A stretch of DNA of 34,323 bases from Holosporaceae bacterium (GCA_031288395.1 JAITRM010000029.1:95782-130104), one strand, 5' to 3'; counted from the first letter of the stretch, positions 18,186 to 29,469 are shown. Made by a program: numbers and translations. Notes: generated by a model from the letters alone, not told the origin.

Positions 18186-18788
18186 TTACAAAAAGCTCGC
18201 GATTTCCCTTCGGAGGTCACTTATGCCGATGTTTTTTTCGGCGCTGGTGGAAATAATTGCGGGAAACGCCGCTGGACGAGTTAGAATTTCGGACTCAATT
18301 GGTTTTATGGTCTCCGACACTGAATTTATTTTATCTATTTTTGTCAGTATTATCTGATAGACAACCGCAAGGTCATCCAGCAAATCCATGAATTTTTCGT
18401 CGTCTTTCATGATTCCACGGCGTGAATCAACCAAAAGGAAAATTCGCCGCAGATTTTGTTTCTCTCGAATATAACTCGCCATCAACTCGTCCCAAGACCT
18501 TCGAATTTTTTCAGAAACGGACGCATAGCCATAGCCCGGAAGATCCACCAGCAAGATTCTGTTCCGCAGACTAAAAAAATTAATTTGCCGAGTGCGGCCG
18601 GGAGATTTGGACACGCGCGCGCAATTGCGCCTTCCCACAACGGCGTTAATCAGGGACGACTTACCAACGTTGGATCTTCCCGCAAAAACCACCTCTGGCA
18701 GGGAAAAATTGCGGGGTATCTGCTCCGGAGAAGCGGCTCCGGCGATAAAATCACATCCGGAGCCAAACAAATCTTTCAGCGCGATCAC
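18186..18788 (-). CDS. engB: Ribosome biogenesis GTP-binding protein EngB (YihA/YsxC)
   Basis: A TRAFAC GTPase required for large ribosomal subunit assembly. The frame is open further upstream inside yidC, but the family starts shortly before the GTPase domain. GTG at 18788 gives exactly 200 residues and overlaps the yidC TGA as GTGA, so it is chosen as the start. G1 is GRSNVGKSS (37-45), the switch I threonine is in SPGRTRQIN, G3 is DLPGYGYA (82 onwards), G4 TKID (149-152) and G5 STSAE. The yidC-engB order is conserved in many alphaproteobacteria. It is the last gene of the HIT-yidC-engB run. Confidence 0.95.
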   Translation of the reverse strand: MIALKDLFGSGCDFIAGAASPEQIPRNFSLPEVVFAGRSNVGKSSLINAVVGRRNCARVSKSPGRTRQINFFSLRNRILLVDLPGYGYASVSEKIRRSWDELMASYIREKQNLRRIFLLVDSRRGIMKDDEKFMDLLDDLAVVYQIILTKIDKINSVSETIKPIESEILTRPAAFPAIISTSAEKNIGISDLRREIASFL

Positions 18789-20494
18789 GTTTTTTTCATT
18801 TTCTCCCGAGCCCGGGAGTTTTCGTCTATTTTCATAATCGCATACTGCTGGATGATTCCAAGAATATTGCTGAAAGTCCAGTATATAACCAGCCCGGAAG
18901 GCAGCTGCGCCAGCATAAAGGTAAATATCACCGGCATGCACAGCATCATGGTGGCCTGGGCCGGATCCGGCGAAGTCATGCCTCCCATTTTTTGCTGCAA
19001 AAACATGGAGACGCCCATAATAATCGGCCAAATGCCAATCTGCAAAAAACCGGGCAAATCCAGAGGAAGCAGCCCGAACAGGTTGAAGACCACAAGAGGA
19101 TCCGGCAGCGATAGATCATGAATCCACCCAATGAATGGAGCCTGTCTCATCTCTATGGATATGTAGAGCACCTTGTAGAGAGCAAACAGCACCGGAAACT
19201 GCAGCAAATTCGGCAGGCAGCCGCCCACAGGATTGACTCCCTCCTTCTTGTACAATTCGGAAACTTCCTGCCCGAGCTTCACCTTATCGTCTGCGTATTT
19301 TGCCTGCAAAGCCTGAATTTTGGGTTGAATTTTTTTCATGTGATTCATAGAGCGGTAGGACTTGTTAGCCAGAGGGAAAAGCACCAACTTAATGAGCAGA
19401 GTAATAAGGAGGATGCCCAATCCCATGTTGCCCACAAGGTCCTTGGCATATGCCAGAGCATAGAGCATCGGCTTGGTGATTATGTACAGATATCCAAAAT
19501 CCAAAGCCATGTCGAGATGCTTTATTTGCAGCTTATCTTCGTACATATCCAGTGTTTTTATTTCCTTCGCTCCAACGAACAGGCGATGAGTTTTGGAAAT
19601 TTCCACAGAAGGAGCAACCGTAACGGCGTTGTCCGTGCTTTCGACATTGAAGATACTTTTGTCTGATTGCGCGGAATGTCTGTAGAAGACCTTGTAATTC
19701 AAACTTTGATGCGGAATGAACGCCACCAGCCAGTACTTGTCGGTGATCCCGAACCACCCCCCGGTAGTTTCATGTCGTATTTCGCTTTTTTTGGCTATGT
19801 TGTCGTAGCTTATTTCCTCGAGCTTTCCGTTTAAATATCCCAAAGGACCTTCGTAGAAGCTCATGGCGCCGTCTGCTTTCTGCGCCAATTCGCGATGAAT
19901 TCGCGCTCTGGATTTGAGGGTTACATTTGCCGTCCCGTGATTTTTTACCACATCGACGATGGTAATGAGATAATTATCGTCAATGGATATATGTTTTTCG
20001 AAAACCAGACCATTGCCGTTTTCCCAAGTAAGCGTGACGGGAGAACCTTCCGACAGCTCCGTCGAATCTGTTTTCCAGCAGGTATGCTCATCTGGCAGGA
20101 CGTCGGAGGGATTGTCGGAGGTCCAGTCCGTTTGGGCAAAATAGCGCCCATTTTCCTCTCCAAGAACTGGAGCGCTCTCGCTGCCGTCGAGGTTTTTCCT
20201 ATATTTCGCGAGGCATACGTTGTCTATTTTCGCTCCCCGAGATGAAATAACTCCGGACAGATCGTTGGTTTTGATTTTTATGTGCTTGATTTTGTACTGG
20301 GGAGCAGGGTGGATGGCGGGCGGCGATTTTTTAGGAACATTCGGAGCCGCATTGCCGCCGTCAGCCATTGAAACCGGTCCGTCTATTTTTGCGGAACTTG
20401 GATGCCCGCCGCCGTTGAAAAAATAGGGATATCCCACCATGATGAGCACAGAAACCGCGAAAAACAACAGCACGTTCCGCTTTTCTTCTTCCAT
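18785..20494 (-). CDS. yidC: Membrane protein insertase YidC
   Basis: YidC inserts and folds inner-membrane proteins, alone or with SecYEG, including F0 subunits. The 569-residue long Gram-negative form has an N-terminal membrane anchor (about 7-25), a large periplasmic P1 domain (about 50-330) and the conserved five-helix core. Core signatures are GNMGLGILLITLLIKLVLFPLA, the cytoplasmic MKKIQPKIQALQAKYADD loop, NPVGGCLPNLLQFPVLFALY, the PSGLVIYWTFSNILGIIQQY end segment, and a short basic tail. GGGAG 6 bases upstream supports the ATG. The HIT gene ends 17 bases upstream, and engB overlaps the 3' end by 4 bases. Confidence 0.97.
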   Translation of the reverse strand: MEEEKRNVLLFFAVSVLIMVGYPYFFNGGGHPSSAKIDGPVSMADGGNAAPNVPKKSPPAIHPAPQYKIKHIKIKTNDLSGVISSRGAKIDNVCLAKYRKNLDGSESAPVLGEENGRYFAQTDWTSDNPSDVLPDEHTCWKTDSTELSEGSPVTLTWENGNGLVFEKHISIDDNYLITIVDVVKNHGTANVTLKSRARIHRELAQKADGAMSFYEGPLGYLNGKLEEISYDNIAKKSEIRHETTGGWFGITDKYWLVAFIPHQSLNYKVFYRHSAQSDKSIFNVESTDNAVTVAPSVEISKTHRLFVGAKEIKTLDMYEDKLQIKHLDMALDFGYLYIITKPMLYALAYAKDLVGNMGLGILLITLLIKLVLFPLANKSYRSMNHMKKIQPKIQALQAKYADDKVKLGQEVSELYKKEGVNPVGGCLPNLLQFPVLFALYKVLYISIEMRQAPFIGWIHDLSLPDPLVVFNLFGLLPLDLPGFLQIGIWPIIMGVSMFLQQKMGGMTSPDPAQATMMLCMPVIFTFMLAQLPSGLVIYWTFSNILGIIQQYAIMKIDENSRAREKMKKT

Positions 20495-20511
20495 AAATAC
20501 TCCCGTTTATT

Positions 20512-21006
20512 TTATTGGGACGGCTCAGCGCAGGAGCATATCTTTTGGGAGGCTTCCCGAATACGCTCCGCCAGCGGAGCCAAATCCTCCATGGGGCCGT
20601 GATACTCATGAGACGACACGTAGCCCTCATATTCGGTGAAAAACTTGTTGTGGTCCGTGTGGATCGGCTTCCAATCTTTCAGGTTTGTTTTATGCAGTGG
20701 AAAAAGCTTGGCGTGAACGTGGTTGATGCCAAATCCCTCGAAAATCATCGCAGTTCGCCCAACGTCTTCGAAGGCCGCGTCCAAAATACGGCCGACGATG
20801 GAGGACTTTATCACCAGCTTGCTCAACTCGTCGTCCGGCATATGAAAGGCATAACTGGAGAAATGCGCTTTGGGAATTACCACGGAAGCACCCAACGTGT
20901 TTGGATATATGGACAAAAACGCCATATGTTCGGAATCTTCCCAAATCTTGTGGGCCGGAGCCTCGCCACGGACGATCTTGCAAAAAATACAATCATCTTC
21001 TTTCAT
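20512..21006 (-). CDS. HIT-family nucleotide hydrolase/transferase-like protein
   Basis: A 164-residue histidine-triad superfamily protein. The N-terminal DDCIFCKIVRGEAPAHKIWE with C6 and C9 is the usual zinc pair and strand. The triad region reads GINHVHAKLFPLH: H96 and H98 are kept, while the third histidine position is lysine (K100), a variant seen in some HIT branches. The retained H98 would be the nucleophile. Likely substrates are dinucleoside polyphosphates or nucleoside phosphoramidates, but the exact activity is not determinable. It is the first gene of a short run with yidC and engB. GGTG 4 bases before the ATG is a weak ribosome site. Confidence 0.88.
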   Translation of the reverse strand: MKEDDCIFCKIVRGEAPAHKIWEDSEHMAFLSIYPNTLGASVVIPKAHFSSYAFHMPDDELSKLVIKSSIVGRILDAAFEDVGRTAMIFEGFGINHVHAKLFPLHKTNLKDWKPIHTDHNKFFTEYEGYVSSHEYHGPMEDLAPLAERIREASQKICSCAEPSQ

Positions 21007-21036
21007 TTTGCACCATAAAACGTTAAGCAGTGGCAG

Positions 21037-21065
21037 AGTGTATCAAAAACGCAGCGAAATTGTAA
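21037..21065 (-). promoter_or_regulatory. Candidate promoter of HIT-yidC-engB
   Basis: In the 84-base gap before the HIT gene the minus strand has TTACAA (21060-21065), 17 bases, then TACACT (21037-21042) preceded by TGA as an extended -10. The -35 is poor and the extended -10 moderate. Confidence 0.33.
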
Positions 21066-21090
21066 TGCCATAACGGTCTTTAATTGACGA

Positions 21091-21519
21091 CTAGCCCCAT
21101 CTTTTCAAGATCAGCGATGATGAATTCGCCTTATGCTCTCCTCCTACGCCGAATTCCAGTTTGATATTACACTCTTCGCAGGCTGAGTTTTCCGGAACGT
21201 TTTCCAGAACGCGGTCTCCTCCATTGGCAAAAATCAATTCATCGTCAGGATATTTTATGCGGGCTTTGCGAATCCCGTCGCATGCCGAGTCGTCGGAATC
21301 ATCAAAGGCCAACAGATCGACCACCCCTTTAATATGCGAACAGACCGTCGCTCTCGTGTGGAATCCCAGGAAATTTTTTCCCTTTTTGCGGCAGAGCCAC
21401 TCGTCGGAGTTCAGCAGCAATATCACTCCGTCCGACCTACGCGCGGCTTCTCGGATCATCTCTATGTGCCCTTCGTGGATTGGATCAAATCCCCCGCTAA
21501 CGATGTAGTATTTGCTCAT
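21091..21519 (-). CDS. HIGH-motif nucleotidyltransferase (cytidylyltransferase-like)
   Basis: A 142-residue Rossmann-type nucleotidyltransferase. The nucleotide site is SGGFDPIHEGHIEMI with H15 and H18 of the HxxH (HIGH-like) motif. NSDEWLCRKKG is the usual N-S-D segment, IFANGGDR the middle motif, and NSSSLILKRW the C-terminal ISSS/T-like motif. Known relatives transfer CMP or AMP to sugar phosphates or polyols (TagD, HldE C-domain); the substrate here is not identifiable by reading. Its ATG overlaps the PMM stop (ATGA) and it is the last gene of the run from atpH. The context suggests it acts on the phosphosugar made by the two genes before it (inference). Confidence 0.85.
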   Translation of the reverse strand: MSKYYIVSGGFDPIHEGHIEMIREAARRSDGVILLLNSDEWLCRKKGKNFLGFHTRATVCSHIKGVVDLLAFDDSDDSACDGIRKARIKYPDDELIFANGGDRVLENVPENSACEECNIKLEFGVGGEHKANSSSLILKRWG

Positions 21520-22235
21520 CCCATACTCCTCAAAATTTCCCCAGTGGCGTCGGGGCCGTTTACGGCGAATATCTCAGCATTTCCCAAAGCCAGCAATCTC
21601 TGGGCAATGGCATAGTCGTTGCCTCCCGCTTCGGTGCGATCCCCGAGGAAAATGATTTTTTCGTCCGCGTAGATCTGCCGCAAATAATTTGCCACCTGGT
21701 CTTTTCCAAAGCCTTTGGGAACGATGTCTATGCTTATGTTGCCGCCTATCGAAATATCATATTCCGGATAATCCTGCGCCAAATCACGAGCTATTTTCTC
21801 GCGCTCCTTATTTTGGCTATCCCAGAGACCGTATCTCGCTCTCTCTTTCTGCGGACAATCACGCCCCAGAACGCTAAAATTAAGCATTCCCACCCTAATT
21901 TCTATGTAATTTGGAAATAATTCGAAGGGATAGGCGGTGTTCCGGCGATAATTCTCCAACTTCGCCAGCAGAGATTCCTCTGGTTCGAAATTATTCTGAT
22001 ACACGAGCTTTCCGCCGACATAAAATTCGTTCCCCAGGGATGCGAAAACACCGCTTATTTTCGAAAGAATTCCCTCCGAAACCTGCTCCTGAATTTTTTT
22101 ATAGTCGGAGCCGGAAACGATATAAAAAATCCTCTCCGTTAGGAAATTATCGAAAAATTCAGCAAATTCCTCCGTCATGGGAAGTCGCGCCGGAGTCAGA
22201 GTTCCATCCATATCTGCCACGAAGATGATTTTCAT
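21516..22235 (-). CDS. Phosphomannomutase, eukaryotic PMM type (HAD-IIB superfamily)
   Basis: A 239-residue HAD-fold enzyme close in pattern to eukaryotic PMM1/PMM2, which convert mannose-6-phosphate to mannose-1-phosphate. DMDGTLTPARLPM carries the nucleophile D8 and acid/base D10. VSGSDYKKIQEQV matches the second HAD motif. IEIRVGMLNFSVLGRDC is the substrate-binding cap signature, ISIGGNISIDIVPKG the cap end, and IIFLGDRTEAGGNDYAI the Mg-binding aspartate motif. Most bacteria use the unrelated ManB/AlgC alpha-D-phosphohexomutase instead. ATGA overlaps join it to the cupin gene upstream and to the nucleotidyltransferase downstream. A different phosphosugar substrate remains possible. Confidence 0.88.
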   Translation of the reverse strand: MKIIFVADMDGTLTPARLPMTEEFAEFFDNFLTERIFYIVSGSDYKKIQEQVSEGILSKISGVFASLGNEFYVGGKLVYQNNFEPEESLLAKLENYRRNTAYPFELFPNYIEIRVGMLNFSVLGRDCPQKERARYGLWDSQNKEREKIARDLAQDYPEYDISIGGNISIDIVPKGFGKDQVANYLRQIYADEKIIFLGDRTEAGGNDYAIAQRLLALGNAEIFAVNGPDATGEILRSMG

Positions 22236-22672
22236 GCCATCTCCGACCGGACTTTACAGTGGCAATTTCCGGAGCAGCGTCCGTAGGAGTCTTTATACCT
22301 AACAATATCGCCCTCGTCTAGAATTCCCCCCCTCTGAATCTCCTTCACCAGCAGGATATCAGGTCCGAGATTTTTCAGAGAATGCACAGCTCCGCGCGGA
22401 ATTTCCACGGTCTCTCCCTTTCCAAGGGGCACAGCAGACTCGCCGAGCGTCGCTTCCGCGCATCCCTCAATAATTTCCCACTTTTCGGATCTATGCTCAT
22501 GGGATTGCAGAGACAACTGCGCCCCGGGGTTGACGGCGATGGTTTTTACGACAAATCCTTCGCCTACTTCCTCTACATGCCAGCTCCCCCAGGGCCTTTC
22601 GCATTTGTCACCTTTTTTATAGTTGTTAACCATGATCGATGCAACTCTTGGCAAAACACGCGAATGCATCAT
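22232..22672 (-). CDS. Mannose-6-phosphate isomerase-like cupin (type II PMI C-terminal domain)
   Basis: A single cupin domain matching the isomerase end of type II PMI/GMP (ManC/AlgA) proteins, without the guanylyltransferase half. CERPWGSWHVEEV, VNPGAQLSLQSHEHRSEKW and DEGDIVRYKDSYGR are characteristic. Likely metal ligands are Q56, H58, E63 and H97 (146-residue numbering). The usual histidine after E63 is K64. It would interconvert fructose-6-phosphate and mannose-6-phosphate. The start is uncertain: ATG at 22672 gives 146 residues, but ATG at 22633 (133 residues, MVNNYKKGDK) fits the family better. A cysteine-rich end (CSGNCHC) is unusual. The gene follows atpC by 34 or 73 bases. Confidence 0.85.
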   Translation of the reverse strand: MMHSRVLPRVASIMVNNYKKGDKCERPWGSWHVEEVGEGFVVKTIAVNPGAQLSLQSHEHRSEKWEIIEGCAEATLGESAVPLGKGETVEIPRGAVHSLKNLGPDILLVKEIQRGGILDEGDIVRYKDSYGRCSGNCHCKVRSEMA

Positions 22673-22706
22673 AAAGCCATCGGAAGATTAAAAAAAGACC
22701 CAGGTT

Positions 22707-25263
<2,557 letters not shown>

Positions 25264-25271
25264 GAGGTTAC

Positions 25272-26816
25272 CTAAACTTTTTGATCATTTTTGAAATCTT
25301 TCAAATAGTTGGCAATCAGCAGCTTTAATTTTTCGTCGGTTGCGGCAGTTATTTCTCCGGAACTGCGCATATCCCGCAGAATTTCCTGAGCTTCGCTGTG
25401 GATGCGGGCCGCAACGTAGGTTTCAAAGGGCTTCGCCTGGAGCAGCGGCAAACTATCCAGGAAGCCATGCACTCCCAGATATATGCTGATGACCTGATTC
25501 TCCGCGCTCAGGGGCGAATATTGCGGCTGCTTAAGAAGTTCCGTCAACCTTTCTCCCCTGGAAATCAATTTCTTGCTGGAGGCATCCAAATCAGATGCAA
25601 ACTGCGCAAAATTTGCCATCTCTCGATACTGGGCCAGCTCCAGTTTTATCTTGCCGGCCACCTGCTTCATGGATTTTATTTGGGCCGCAGATCCAACCCT
25701 GCTAACGGATTGGCCAACATTTATGGCGGGGCGAATGCCGTTGTGAAACAGATCGCTCTCCAGGAATATTTGGCCGTCCGTGATGGATATGACGTTGGTT
25801 GGAATATAAGCCGACAAATCGCCGGCTTGGGTTTCAATGATGGGAAGCGCCGTCAGCGATCCTCCGCCTTTGGATTTGCTGAGCTTGGCGGCTCTCTCCA
25901 AGAGCCTGGAATGCAGATAGAAGACGTCCCCAGGATAGGCTTCGCGTCCGGGCGGTCTTCTCAGCAGCAGCGACATCTGCCGATAGGAAATCGCGTGCTT
26001 GGATAGGTCGTCGTAGATCACGAGGGCATGCATCCCGTTATCTCGAAAATATTCTCCCATGGTGCAGCCGGAATAGGGAGCAAGATACTGCATTGTTGCG
26101 GCATCAGAGGCGGTTGCCGCCACGATGGTGGTGTATTCCATGGCTCCGGCGTTTGCCAGTGTTTTCATTATTTGAGCCACGGAAAATCTTTTCTGGCCTA
26201 TGGCCACATAGATGCAGTACAGCTTATCCTTTTCAATGTTGTTGTCGAAGGCATGCTTTTGATTGAGAATGGCGTCTATAGCGATGGCCGTTTTGCCGGT
26301 CTGCCGATCGCCTATTATCAATTCCCTCTGGCCGCGGCCTATGGGAACCAGAGCGTCGATGGCTTTTAGCCCCGTTTGAACCGGCTCATGAACTGACTCT
26401 CTATCAACGATTCCTGGAGCCTTAATGTCAACGGGACGGTATTCCGTGACGTCCAGTGGTCCTTTACCGTCAATTGGTTCTCCCAAAGCATTAACGACGC
26501 GCCCAAGAAGTCCTCTACCCACCGGAGCCTGCATGATTTTACGCGTTCTGCGAACTTCCATCCCTTCGCGGACGTCCCGGTCCTCGCCGAACAGCACTAT
26601 ATCCGTGGTATCCTCTCCGAGATTTAGCGCCATTCCGTTGACGCCGGACTCAAACACGACCATTTCGCCCAAAGAGACGTCCTCCAGGCCGTAGACTTTG
26701 GCTATGCCGTCGCCGATGGATAACACGCGGCCTATCTCCACAAAATCAGCTCCCAAGTCGGCTTCAGCTATGCGCTTTTTTAATATGGCGGTAACTTCGG
26801 AGGATTTAATTTTCAT
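25272..26816 (-). CDS. atpA: F1 ATP synthase alpha subunit
   Basis: Non-catalytic nucleotide-binding alpha subunit, 514 residues. The P-loop GDRQTGKT is at 169-176. The conserved segments [13 protein letters not shown] (as [14 protein letters not shown]), [25 protein letters not shown]-type segment (in part), [19 protein letters not shown] and [18 protein letters not shown] are all present. The start overlaps the atpH 3' end by 11 bases. Complete and ordinary. Confidence 0.98.
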   Translation of the reverse strand: MKIKSSEVTAILKKRIAEADLGADFVEIGRVLSIGDGIAKVYGLEDVSLGEMVVFESGVNGMALNLGEDTTDIVLFGEDRDVREGMEVRRTRKIMQAPVGRGLLGRVVNALGEPIDGKGPLDVTEYRPVDIKAPGIVDRESVHEPVQTGLKAIDALVPIGRGQRELIIGDRQTGKTAIAIDAILNQKHAFDNNIEKDKLYCIYVAIGQKRFSVAQIMKTLANAGAMEYTTIVAATASDAATMQYLAPYSGCTMGEYFRDNGMHALVIYDDLSKHAISYRQMSLLLRRPPGREAYPGDVFYLHSRLLERAAKLSKSKGGGSLTALPIIETQAGDLSAYIPTNVISITDGQIFLESDLFHNGIRPAINVGQSVSRVGSAAQIKSMKQVAGKIKLELAQYREMANFAQFASDLDASSKKLISRGERLTELLKQPQYSPLSAENQVISIYLGVHGFLDSLPLLQAKPFETYVAARIHSEAQEILRDMRSSGEITAATDEKLKLLIANYLKDFKNDQKV

Positions 26817-27378
26817 GAATACTTCTCGTAATTGCGCCGCACAGACGGTCTAATTTGGATTTGAGTGAATAATCCAGAATCTTTGAGCGGTACTGTATTT
26901 TCGCTCCGCCAATGAGGGCAGGATCCTTTTGTGTAACGCACAGCACGCGGCGGCCGAGCACTTCTTCCATATCCTGGACAAGTTTCTTTTCCTCAGTCTT
27001 GGAAAATCTTTTGGCGTAGGTCACGCAGATGGCTTCTTTGCTATTCTCCTTATCCGCCAAGGAAATATAGGCGTCGCATATTTCGATAATCATGGTTAAT
27101 CGCTTGTTTTTATGCAGCAAATGGAGAAACGCAGACACTTCAGGGGACAGTTTCAGCTTTTTGCTCAGCTTATCCACGAATTCCAGGCCGCATTCCGGAA
27201 GAAGAGAGTCCTTTTTCAGCGTCTTTTTATAGCTTTCCATGGCAAGCACATGCTCTTTTACGCTTTGCATTTGACGCAGTACCTTCGCTTCCTTTTTGAG
27301 GGAAACTGAAACTTCGTACAGCGATCTCGCATACCGGCTAACGACGGAATTTCCGGCACTTGGACTTAAATCTGCCAA
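26806..27378 (-). CDS. atpH: F1 ATP synthase delta subunit
   Basis: Delta (OSCP-like) subunit linking F1 to the peripheral stalk, 190 residues. The N-terminal helical domain begins [17 protein letters not shown]. The C-terminal conserved segment [29 protein letters not shown] is typical (positions about 154-182). The start codon is TTG at 27378, with GGAG six bases upstream. The only nearby ATG (in ATGGAGTAA) runs straight into a stop. It is the first gene of atpHAGDC. No F0 genes are adjacent, as usual for alphaproteobacteria. Confidence 0.94.
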   Translation of the reverse strand: MADLSPSAGNSVVSRYARSLYEVSVSLKKEAKVLRQMQSVKEHVLAMESYKKTLKKDSLLPECGLEFVDKLSKKLKLSPEVSAFLHLLHKNKRLTMIIEICDAYISLADKENSKEAICVTYAKRFSKTEEKKLVQDMEEVLGRRVLCVTQKDPALIGGAKIQYRSKILDYSLKSKLDRLCGAITRSIHEN

Positions 27379-27410
27379 CTTTTACTCCATGGACCGAGAA
27401 CATCGCGTAT

Positions 27411-27438
27411 AACATACTCTTTAACCGCAGGATGGCAA
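27411..27438 (-). promoter_or_regulatory. Candidate promoter of the atpHAGDC operon
   Basis: The minus strand has TTGCCA (27433-27438, five of six) and TATGTT (27411-27416, four of six) with a 16-base spacer, about 33 bases before the TTG start of atpH. It lies in the 158-base divergent region shared with thrS. Confidence 0.35.
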
Positions 27439-27477
27439 GTGAAAATTCGTGGAATCGCCATAAAAACTGGAAAATTA

Positions 27478-27506
27478 TTGATAATTCGCGCCTGCAGTTG
27501 TAGCAT
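27478..27506 (+). promoter_or_regulatory. Candidate promoter of thrS
   Basis: TTGATA (27478-27483, five of six), a 17-base spacer and TAGCAT (27501-27506, four of six) lie 30 bases before the thrS ATG. The implied leader is only about 25 bases, too short for a T-box or an operator fold like that of E. coli thrS. Confidence 0.45.
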
Positions 27507-27536
27507 GATCAGCTGTGTTTTTATTGGAGTGATCGC

Positions 27537-29399
27537 ATGGGGGATAATGTTTCTGGATTCGAGCTGGCGAAGCGCTGTGGCGCAAAAAAGGCTCTGGCTA
27601 TGGTTGTGGACGGTGTTGCTCTGGACCTGTCAACTGCGGTTCCGGAAGACACTGCGGCAGAATTTATTACACAGGAGCATCCTTTGGCTTTGGAGATCAT
27701 GCGTCACACTACGTCGCACATTATGGCCCAAGCGGTAAAGGAGCTGTGGCCCCAGACAAAGGTAGCCATTGGCCCCGTAATCGAAGATGGCTTTTACTAC
27801 GACTTTCTGATGGACCGTCAAATCACGCCGAATGATTTTGAAAAAATAGAAAGCAAAATGCGCGAAATCATAAAGGCCGATTATAAAATTTCCCGAAAAG
27901 TTGTGGCCAAAGCAGACGCCGTGAAGATGTTTTCCGATTGCGGTGAATTCTTTAAGGTGGAACTAATTGAAAATCTGGATGCGGCAGAGGTCAGCCTCTA
28001 TCGGCACGTGGATAAGTTCGTAGATTTATGTCGCGGCCCTCATTTGCCAAAGACAGGATACGCGTCGCCCCATCTGAAGCTCATGAAAGTCGCCGGAGCG
28101 TACTGGAAAGGCGATTCAAAGCGCGAGGTTCTGCAGAGGGTCTACGCTACGTCCTGGTTCTCAAAAGAAGATCTAGAAAATCATCTTCACAATCTGGAGG
28201 AAGCCGAGAAAAGAGATCATCGAAGAATCGCGAGGGATATGGACCTGTTCCATATGCAGGATGAAGCAGTGGGCTCCGTTTTCTGGCATCCGAAGGGATG
28301 GGTTCTCTACAACGCACTGCGGGATTATGTGCGCAGGTGCATCGTTAAGGACGGATATGTTGAGGTTTGTACGCCCCAGATGATAGATCGCTCCCTATGG
28401 GAAGCCTCCGGTCACTGGGAGAAATATCGGGAGAACATGTTCATAGCGGAATCCGAAGAAAGAACTCTTGTCGTGAAGCCCATGAATTGCCCCGGAGCCA
28501 TACAGATTTTCAAGCAAGGTGTGAAAAGCTACAGGGATTTGCCGCTGCGGATGGCGGAATTTGGCTATTGTCACAGAAACGAACCATCCGGCTCTCTTTA
28601 CGGAAGCATGCGAGTGCGCGGTTTCACCCAGGATGACGCCCATATTTTCTGCACTCCGGAGCAGATTAACTCGGAAACAAAAAAATTCTGCACGTTGCTG
28701 ACCAAGATCTACAAGGGACTTGGATTTGAGTCTTTTAGCGTGAAATTTTCCGATCGTCCGGAAAAAAGAACCGGATCCGACGAGATTTGGGATCTGGCGG
28801 AAGATCTTCTGAAGAAAGCCACAGCCGAATCGGGATTGGTTTTCTCCCTAAACAAGGGCGAGGGTGCGTTCTATGGTCCGAAGTTGGAGTTTGTGCTGAA
28901 GGATAAATTAAACCGCGATTGGCAATGCGGCACTTTGCAGGTTGATTTTCAAATGCCGGAGAAGCTCGGAGCTTACTATACGGGAGAAGATGGCCAAAAG
29001 CGGCATCCGATTATGCTGCACAGAGCGGTTTTGGGATCGCTGGAGAGATTCATCGGCATTTTGCTGGAAAATTATGCTGGAAAATTGCCGCTCTGGCTCA
29101 GCCCGGTTCAGATAGTATGCGCCGCCATCACCAATGATTTTGACGGCTACGCCACGGATTGCTTTAGGGAATTTGTTAAAAATGGTCTCAGGGCGGAGCT
29201 GGACCTGAGAGCCGAAAAAATTTCCTATAAAATAAGGGCTCACATCGTCGAAAAGGTTCCAATAATTGCGGTGGTTGGAGCCAACGAGGTGAAAGATAGA
29301 ACGATTACGCTAAGGTACTTCGATGCTTCACAGGAAACGTTGCCTTTGGCCGAAGCAATCGCTATGCTCGCCGAAAAATGCCGCTCTCCGGATGCGTAG
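27537..29399 (+). CDS. thrS: Threonyl-tRNA synthetase with shortened TGS domain
   Basis: Class II synthetase charging tRNA-Thr, 620 residues. The N-terminal TGS domain begins late (VSGFELAKRCGAKKALAMVVDG). The first strand and the usual PDGS-like turn, about 12-15 residues, are missing. The editing domain has HxxxH at 57-61 (HTTSH) and VDLCRGPHLPKTG. The catalytic core has the zinc cysteine C318 in MNCPGA, motif 2 around FGYCHRNEPSGSLYGSMRVR, and motif 3 HRAVLGSLERFIGILLE. The anticodon domain starts near WLSPVQIVC. ATG at 27537 has GGAG 8 bases upstream and an in-frame stop at 27501, so no upstream extension with a normal start is possible. Confidence 0.96.
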   Translation: MGDNVSGFELAKRCGAKKALAMVVDGVALDLSTAVPEDTAAEFITQEHPLALEIMRHTTSHIMAQAVKELWPQTKVAIGPVIEDGFYYDFLMDRQITPNDFEKIESKMREIIKADYKISRKVVAKADAVKMFSDCGEFFKVELIENLDAAEVSLYRHVDKFVDLCRGPHLPKTGYASPHLKLMKVAGAYWKGDSKREVLQRVYATSWFSKEDLENHLHNLEEAEKRDHRRIARDMDLFHMQDEAVGSVFWHPKGWVLYNALRDYVRRCIVKDGYVEVCTPQMIDRSLWEASGHWEKYRENMFIAESEERTLVVKPMNCPGAIQIFKQGVKSYRDLPLRMAEFGYCHRNEPSGSLYGSMRVRGFTQDDAHIFCTPEQINSETKKFCTLLTKIYKGLGFESFSVKFSDRPEKRTGSDEIWDLAEDLLKKATAESGLVFSLNKGEGAFYGPKLEFVLKDKLNRDWQCGTLQVDFQMPEKLGAYYTGEDGQKRHPIMLHRAVLGSLERFIGILLENYAGKLPLWLSPVQIVCAAITNDFDGYATDCFREFVKNGLRAELDLRAEKISYKIRAHIVEKVPIIAVVGANEVKDRTITLRYFDASQETLPLAEAIAMLAEKCRSPDA

Positions 29400-29410
29400 C
29401 ATTTTGACGG

Positions 29411-29455
29411 TTTATTGAGCGTGTTGCGCGGTGATTGCGTTGGTTTTTCAATAAA
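29411..29455 (+). other. Inverted repeat between thrS and the flavoprotein gene
   Basis: TTTATTGA (29411-29418) and TCAATAAA (29448-29455) form perfect 8-base arms around a 29-base loop rich in GCG. TTTTA follows, and then the AGGAG of the next gene. It could be a weak transcription terminator for thrS or a structure hiding the downstream ribosome site. The stem is AT-only apart from one G-C pair, so neither role is certain. Confidence 0.35.
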
Positions 29456-29469
29456 TTTTAGGAGCCTTG

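Noticed and set aside
18789-19031. N-terminal extension of engB into yidC
   Set aside because: The extra residues are out-of-frame yidC sequence. EngB starts at the GTG overlapping the yidC stop and then has exactly 200 residues.
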